DNA from: Lachnospiraceae bacterium
GTDB taxonomy: Bacteria > Bacillota > Clostridia > Lachnospirales > Lachnospiraceae
Direction: 5' to 3'
Length of the DNA stretch: 6,679 nt
NCBI GenBank assembly: GCA_017958585.1
Contig: JAGDCK010000223.1
Span: 1 to 6,679 of the forward strand
Positions 6,643 to 6,679 of this stretch are shown here, piece by piece. The first letter of the stretch is position 1; each line of letters begins with the position of its first letter. The notes under the pieces were generated by a model that was not told where the DNA came from, made no database searches, and saw only the letters and a program-made list of their open reading frames with translations. The position numbers and the translations under genes were made by a program.

Positions 6643-6679
6643 ACTTTATAGGAAATTCGGAGGAATTTCCTATAAAGTA
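6642..6679. repeat. Perfect 17-bp inverted repeat at the window edge
   Basis: TACTTTATAGGAAATTC (6642-6658) and its exact reverse complement (6663-6679) flank a 4-base GGAG. No mismatch occurs, and the last base of the window pairs with 6642, so symmetry may extend outside. On the plus strand the loop region reads TTCGGAGGAA, on the minus strand TTCCTCCGAA. No T-run follows on the minus strand; the plus-strand flank is not visible. It could be a dispersed palindromic element, a terminator stem, or a processed RNA hairpin. Confidence 0.75.

Noticed and set aside
6567..6677. Minus-strand frame open from the window edge for 36 codons to a TAG
   Set aside because: It runs entirely through the palindromes and hairpins and encodes a run of Arg/Leu-rich residues produced by the repeats. 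It is better explained as non-coding repeat sequence.

Overview
The window looks like a piece of a Lachnospiraceae-type (Clostridia) chromosome. Base composition is moderately AT-rich, Shine-Dalgarno sites are strong and GGAGG-like, and the proteins resemble those I associate with Butyrivibrio/Roseburia-like gut or rumen anaerobes. This assignment rests on recalled family resemblance, not on a search. All six genes lie on the minus strand, so transcription runs from high to low coordinates.

Right end (6391-6679), non-coding: a compact block of hairpins (6541-6679) includes an intrinsic terminator reading leftward, a possible terminator reading rightward, and a perfect 17-bp inverted repeat ending exactly at the window edge. 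Next to it is a good promoter (TTGCAT-N16-TATAAT, 6476-6503). Immediately downstream of its -10 box are two clean 14-bp palindromes and a weaker third copy, all at exactly 20-bp spacing (6422-6475). These are the likely operators of the first gene.

Middle (2208-6390), an export operon: a MarR-family regulator (5914-6390) is followed by two ABC exporter half-transporters (4118-5869 and 2208-4118). The second starts inside a TAATG stop/start overlap with the first. Their ATPase motifs are complementary: the first has a degenerate Walker B (D for E) and switch residue (Q for H) but an intact signature, while the second has intact catalytic residues but an LSQGQ signature. They should form one heterodimeric exporter with one active and one degenerate ATP site. 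The simplest model is that a ligand releases the MarR protein from the operators and turns on the pump together with its own repressor; the ligand is unknown.

Left part (1-2169), a second unit: a candidate extended -10 promoter in the roughly 100-bp gap precedes trpS (tryptophanyl-tRNA synthetase), which is followed closely by a PilZ-domain (cyclic-di-GMP-binding) protein and the first 78 codons of a small conserved-looking protein that runs off the window. No terminator was seen between the exporter and trpS, so read-through is possible. No T-box leader fits upstream of trpS.

The genes themselves are ordinary. The less explained parts are the 20-bp-phased operator array, the hairpin block, and the pairing of trpS with a c-di-GMP effector.
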